This document shows positions 60,465 through 64,000 of a stretch of 64,000 nt of DNA, piece by piece. Where the stretch lies: positions 124,001-188,000 of the forward strand of contig DASZPM010000002.1 of NCBI GenBank assembly GCA_035550215.1. The letters are read 5' to 3'. This DNA comes from JABDFW01 sp035550215 (GTDB taxonomy: Bacteria; Bacteroidota; Bacteroidia; Chitinophagales; Chitinophagaceae). The position numbers and the translations under genes were made by a program. How positions within the stretch are numbered: the stretch's first letter is position 1; each line of letters begins with the position of its first letter. Under the pieces are notes generated by a model. The model was not told the origin of the DNA. It saw only the letters and a list, made by a program, of their open reading frames with translations, and ran no database searches.

Positions 60465-63400
60465 ATGATAAAAACATTTATAAAACGGCCGGTGCTTAGT
60501 ACGGTAATTTCAGTAATTATTGTATTGCTGGGCATTTTGGGCCTTATTAAGCTGCCTATTGAACAATACCCCAGTATTGCACCACCTACGGTGCAGGTAT
60601 CTGCAAGTTATACCGGTGCAAATGCCGAGGTTGTATTGAAAAATGTGATAGTGCCGCTGGAAGAAGCCATTAACGGTGTGGAGAACATGATGTATATGAC
60701 TTCTTCCGCCGGTAATGATGGCAGTGCATCTATACAGGTATATTTCCAGGTGGGTACAGACCCTGACAAAGACGCCGTGAATGTGCAGAATCTTGTATCC
60801 AGCGCAACAAGCCAGTTGCCGCAGGAGGTAGTGAAAGTTGGTGTTACTGTAAGAAAACAGCAGGCAAGTATGGTGTTGATTTCAGTATTGTACAGTGATA
60901 AACCTGATTACGATCAGACCTTTTTGCAAAACTATGCCAACATAAACGTATTACCGCAGTTAAAGAGGATTCCCGGTGTGGGCAGCGCTAACTCGTTTGG
61001 CAGCCGCGATTACGCCATGCGTATATGGCTTAAACCTGATGTAATGAGCGTGTATGGCCTTACACCCGGAGATGTTTCTGCGGCGCTTGCGGAACAAAAT
61101 GTTGATGCAGCACCCGGCAAATTTGGCGAGAACGGCGACCAGAGTTTTCAATATGTTATTACGTACACGGGCAAGCTGCAAACTGTATCGCAGTTTGAGA
61201 ATATTATTGTTAAAGCAAAAACAACGGGGCAGTTGCTGCGCCTGAAAGATATTGCCAGGGTGGAATTGGGGGCATTGTCTTACAACAACATTGGTGCCAT
61301 TAACGGGCGCCCGGCCGTGGGTATGGCCATAAGCCAGACAGCAGGCAGCAATGCCCGGGATGTAATTAATATGTCCAAACAGGTGCTGGAAGAAGCGAGT
61401 AAAAATTTTCCTGACGGCATACATTACGTTAACGTAGTTGACATCAACAAATTCCTGAGTGCCTCTATTGAAAAAGTGATACGTACGTTGCTGGAATGTT
61501 TCGGCCTTGTATTTTTAGTGATATTCCTCTTCCTGCAGGACATCCGTTCAACCATTATTCACGGTATATCCGTGCCGGTATCTATTACCGGTACATTTTT
61601 CTTTTTATACATTTTTGGCTATAGTATAAACCTGCTTACTTTATTCGCCCTCGTGTTAGCAATAGGTATAGTGGTGGATGACGCCATTGTGGTGGTGGAG
61701 GCGGTGCATGCCAAGCTTGAGCATGGTTATACTTCACCGCGAAAGGCCGCTATTGATGCTATGAGCGAAATAACGGGCGCTATATTGTCAATAACGCTCA
61801 TCATGGCTGCCGTGTTTATACCGGTAACATTTATAGGGGGCTCAACCGGGGTGTTTTATAAACAATTTGGTGTTACGCTGGCGGTGGCTATCTCTATATC
61901 AGCCGTTAACGCGTTAACGCTTTGCCCTGCGCTGGCTGCCATGTTTTTACGTCCGCCCAAGCACAAACAGGAGGGGTATGTGCACAAAAACTTCCTGCAA
62001 AAATTTGGCATGGGCTTTAATGCCGCTTATGATTCACTCACCTCGAAATATACCCGCGCCATAAAGTTTTTATCAGTACGCAAGTGGATTATTCTTGCAT
62101 CCGCGGCAATATTTATCGGTGGCTTTGTGTACCTGATGGAAACAACACCGTCGAGTTTTGTACCTGATGAGGATTTAGGTACAGTGTTCGTTCCCATTAC
62201 ACTGCCGCCGGCCTCTTCAATGGAGCGCACCCTGGCAGTGGTAAAACAGGTAGCTGACAGTGCATCATCCATTCCCGAAGTGGCAAATGTATTCCGCATA
62301 GCCGGGCTTAACTTCTTTGCCGGTAGCGGCAGTTCCTACGGCATGGTTATCCTGGAACTAAAAGACTGGGACCAGCGAAAAGGGGTAAGTAACCTTGATG
62401 TTATAAAAATGCTTAATAAAAAGGTCTCGGGTCTAAGAGAGGCAACTGTTTTTGCCATTTCGTTACCTACTATAACGGGTTTTGGTGGTACTGGAGGCTT
62501 CTCTTTCCAGTTGCAGGACAAGGGCGGTCACAGCATACAGGAGTTTTATGGGGTAGCCCAGAAGTTTTTGGCCGAACTGCGAAAACGGCCTGAAATACAA
62601 TATGCCACCACCGCATTTAACCCCGGCTTTCCGCAATATGAGTTGAGCGCCAATGTTGCCAAAATAAAAGAGGCCGGTATGAGTGTGAGTGATATTTTAA
62701 GTACCATGCAGTTTTACTATGGTGGCTTTTACGCATCAAACTTTAACGAGTTTGGTAAGCAATACCGTGTAATGGTGCAGGCAGATACCAACTACCGCGC
62801 AAACCTTGAAGGGCTGAATAAAATTTACGTAAAGTCGGGCAATGGGCAAATGGCGCCGATAACTGAGTTTATAAATATGAAGCGTGTGTATGGACCTGAA
62901 AGTATTTCGCGGTTTAACCTGTTTACATCCATATCGGTCAATGGCTCACCCAATGCCGGGTTTAGTTCAGGGGAGGCGTTACTGGCGATAAAAGACGTAG
63001 CTGCCAAAACATTGCCCCCGGGCTACGGGTATGAGTACTCGGGCATAAGCAGGGAGGAGCAGTCAAGCGGTTCACAGTCTATTTACATCTTCCTGTTAAG
63101 CCTTGTATTTGTTTACCTGTTGCTGAGCGCGCAGTACGAAAGCTACCTGCTGCCTTTCGCGGTGCTGCTGTCTATGCCGGTGGGGTTGTCAGGTGTTTAC
63201 ATCTTCGCCAAAATGTTTGGCATCGGTAATAATATTTACATGCAGATTTCACTCATCATGCTTATAGGCCTGCTGGCAAAGAACGCTATATTGATTGTGG
63301 AGTTTGCGGTAGAGAGAAGGCGAAAAGGCATGGGCCTTGTAGAGTCGGCCATTGAAGGCGCCAAGGCGCGTTTACGGCCGATATTGATGACATCGTTCGC

Positions 63401-63614
63401 GTTTGTATTCGGCCTTATGCCGCTGATGTTTGCCACCGGCGCAGGCGCTTACGGCAACAGGTCAATAGGTACGGGCGCCATCGGCGGTATGCTGGTAGGT
63501 ACTGTACTCGGTGTATTTGTAATACCCGGTTTGTTCATCATCTTCCAGGCAATACAGGAAAAAATACGCGCCAACAAGTACGATGAAAATGATGAGCTGA
63601 TAATAACGCACTAA
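60465..63614 (+). CDS. RND multidrug efflux permease, AcrB/HAE1 family
   Basis: A 1049-residue protein with twelve expected membrane helices and two large periplasmic loops. It starts with FIKRPVLSTVISVIIVLLGI. Helix 4 has the proton-relay pair in LAIGIVVDDAIVVVEAV (Asp near 405-406), and helix 10 has LLAKNAILIVEFA (Lys near 938). IPVTFIGGSTGVFYKQFGVT and SIGTGAIGGMLVGTVLGVF are also family signatures. It exports drugs or other hydrophobic compounds using the proton gradient, as a trimer with the adaptor and a TolC-like channel. Confidence 0.97.
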   Translation: MIKTFIKRPVLSTVISVIIVLLGILGLIKLPIEQYPSIAPPTVQVSASYTGANAEVVLKNVIVPLEEAINGVENMMYMTSSAGNDGSASIQVYFQVGTDPDKDAVNVQNLVSSATSQLPQEVVKVGVTVRKQQASMVLISVLYSDKPDYDQTFLQNYANINVLPQLKRIPGVGSANSFGSRDYAMRIWLKPDVMSVYGLTPGDVSAALAEQNVDAAPGKFGENGDQSFQYVITYTGKLQTVSQFENIIVKAKTTGQLLRLKDIARVELGALSYNNIGAINGRPAVGMAISQTAGSNARDVINMSKQVLEEASKNFPDGIHYVNVVDINKFLSASIEKVIRTLLECFGLVFLVIFLFLQDIRSTIIHGISVPVSITGTFFFLYIFGYSINLLTLFALVLAIGIVVDDAIVVVEAVHAKLEHGYTSPRKAAIDAMSEITGAILSITLIMAAVFIPVTFIGGSTGVFYKQFGVTLAVAISISAVNALTLCPALAAMFLRPPKHKQEGYVHKNFLQKFGMGFNAAYDSLTSKYTRAIKFLSVRKWIILASAAIFIGGFVYLMETTPSSFVPDEDLGTVFVPITLPPASSMERTLAVVKQVADSASSIPEVANVFRIAGLNFFAGSGSSYGMVILELKDWDQRKGVSNLDVIKMLNKKVSGLREATVFAISLPTITGFGGTGGFSFQLQDKGGHSIQEFYGVAQKFLAELRKRPEIQYATTAFNPGFPQYELSANVAKIKEAGMSVSDILSTMQFYYGGFYASNFNEFGKQYRVMVQADTNYRANLEGLNKIYVKSGNGQMAPITEFINMKRVYGPESISRFNLFTSISVNGSPNAGFSSGEALLAIKDVAAKTLPPGYGYEYSGISREEQSSGSQSIYIFLLSLVFVYLLLSAQYESYLLPFAVLLSMPVGLSGVYIFAKMFGIGNNIYMQISLIMLIGLLAKNAILIVEFAVERRRKGMGLVESAIEGAKARLRPILMTSFAFVFGLMPLMFATGAGAYGNRSIGTGAIGGMLVGTVLGVFVIPGLFIIFQAIQEKIRANKYDENDELIITH

Positions 63615-63668
63615 AGGCGCAGATAAAATACCAGGATTGACACATAATAAAAACGAACAAGGGTTACA

Positions 63669-64000
63669 ATGAACGTAAAAAAGATACTATTAGTCATATC
63701 ATCTGTTGCTGTAATAATTTCCTGCAAGGTGGCACAGCCATACACGCAACCTGCTGGTGTGGCCGGCAATAACCTGTACCGTGGGGTATCAGCAACAGAC
63801 ACTAACACTATAGCTGATATATCATGGAAGGATATGTTTGCCGACCCATTGCTGCAGGCGCTGATACAGGAAGGTATAAACAATAATCTTGATTTAAAAA
63901 TGGCCGTAGCGCGCATTAAAACCGCCGCAGCCAACGCATGGCAAAGCAAGCTGGCATTGTTACCGTCTGTTGATGCCAATGCAAGCGCTTCGTTTCAAAG
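63669..64000 (+). CDS. TolC/OprM-type outer membrane efflux lipoprotein, 3' end missing
   Basis: The gene begins at the ATG at 63669, 54 bases after the pump stop, and runs off the right edge after 110 codons. The N-terminus is a lipoprotein signal (MNVKKILLVISSVAVIISC, cysteine at residue 19). The following PYTQPAGVAG, ISWKDMFADPLLQALIQEGI and NNLDLKMAVARIKTAAANAW are typical of NodT/OprM-family outer membrane channel proteins. It completes the tripartite efflux set. Confidence 0.9.
   Translation, partial: MNVKKILLVISSVAVIISCKVAQPYTQPAGVAGNNLYRGVSATDTNTIADISWKDMFADPLLQALIQEGINNNLDLKMAVARIKTAAANAWQSKLALLPSVDANASASFQ

Noticed and set aside
1..64000. tRNA, rRNA, CRISPR arrays, insertion sequences and phage genes
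   Set aside because: No TPsiC-type GTTCGA context, no regularly spaced repeats, no transposase or integrase motif was found by reading. Short or degenerate cases could still be missed.

Overview
The window reads as a chromosomal segment of a Bacteroidota bacterium, probably order Chitinophagales or a close relative; that rank is an inference from gene content. Pointers are a SusC/SusD pair, several TonB-dependent or DUF5916-type outer membrane barrels, many lipoproteins and Sec signal peptides ending in xxAQ, absence of Shine-Dalgarno sequences, and promoters of the Bacteroidota type (TTTG or TTG, about 19 bases, then TAnnTTTG). No rRNA, tRNA, CRISPR array, phage or intact insertion sequence was recognised. 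Both ends cut through genes.

Layout. 1-5.6 kb: the end of a secreted beta-helix protein, a propeller-like lipoprotein, a membrane protein and a TonB-dependent receptor. 5.8-14.7 kb: a CBM6-like lipoprotein, a Tat-exported Gfo/Idh/MocA oxidoreductase, an orphan MacB/FtsX-type permease, and a run of small secreted or hypothetical proteins including a DUF2625 protein. 15.2-18.6 kb: an AraC-Ogt alkylation-repair fusion, an MFS transporter, a methyltransferase and ruvX. 18.7-27 kb: a lipoprotein/barrel pair, PAP2 phosphatase, HAD phosphatase, PlsC-type acyltransferase, flavodoxin reductase-like protein, a TonB C-terminal protein and a DUF6600 lipoprotein. 27-29.4 kb: rplK-rplA-rplJ-rplL, closed by a terminator and not followed by rpoBC.

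29.6-35.5 kb: a compact operon (TetR regulator, LolA-like periplasmic protein, two FtsX-type permeases, ABC ATPase, outer membrane barrel) behind one promoter with a palindromic operator. It has parts for inner membrane, periplasm and outer membrane, and is the best candidate here for a little-described transport system. A histidine kinase remnant lies just beyond it. 36.5-43 kb: SusC, SusD and a secreted ENPP-type phosphodiesterase, suggesting uptake of a phosphorylated ligand. 43-48.8 kb: two zinc alcohol dehydrogenases, peptide deformylase, a Kir-type potassium channel and a truncated permease. 48.8-57.4 kb: ftsK, an AT-rich acyltransferase locus, a beta-propeller/cadherin-like protein paired with a CBM9-DUF5916 barrel. 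57.6-64 kb: a membrane-anchored HTH protein, then a tripartite RND efflux operon cut off at the right edge.

Start codons were chosen mainly from signal peptides, lipoboxes and family N-termini, because no Shine-Dalgarno signal is available. All domain names come from reading motifs by eye; no database search was run.
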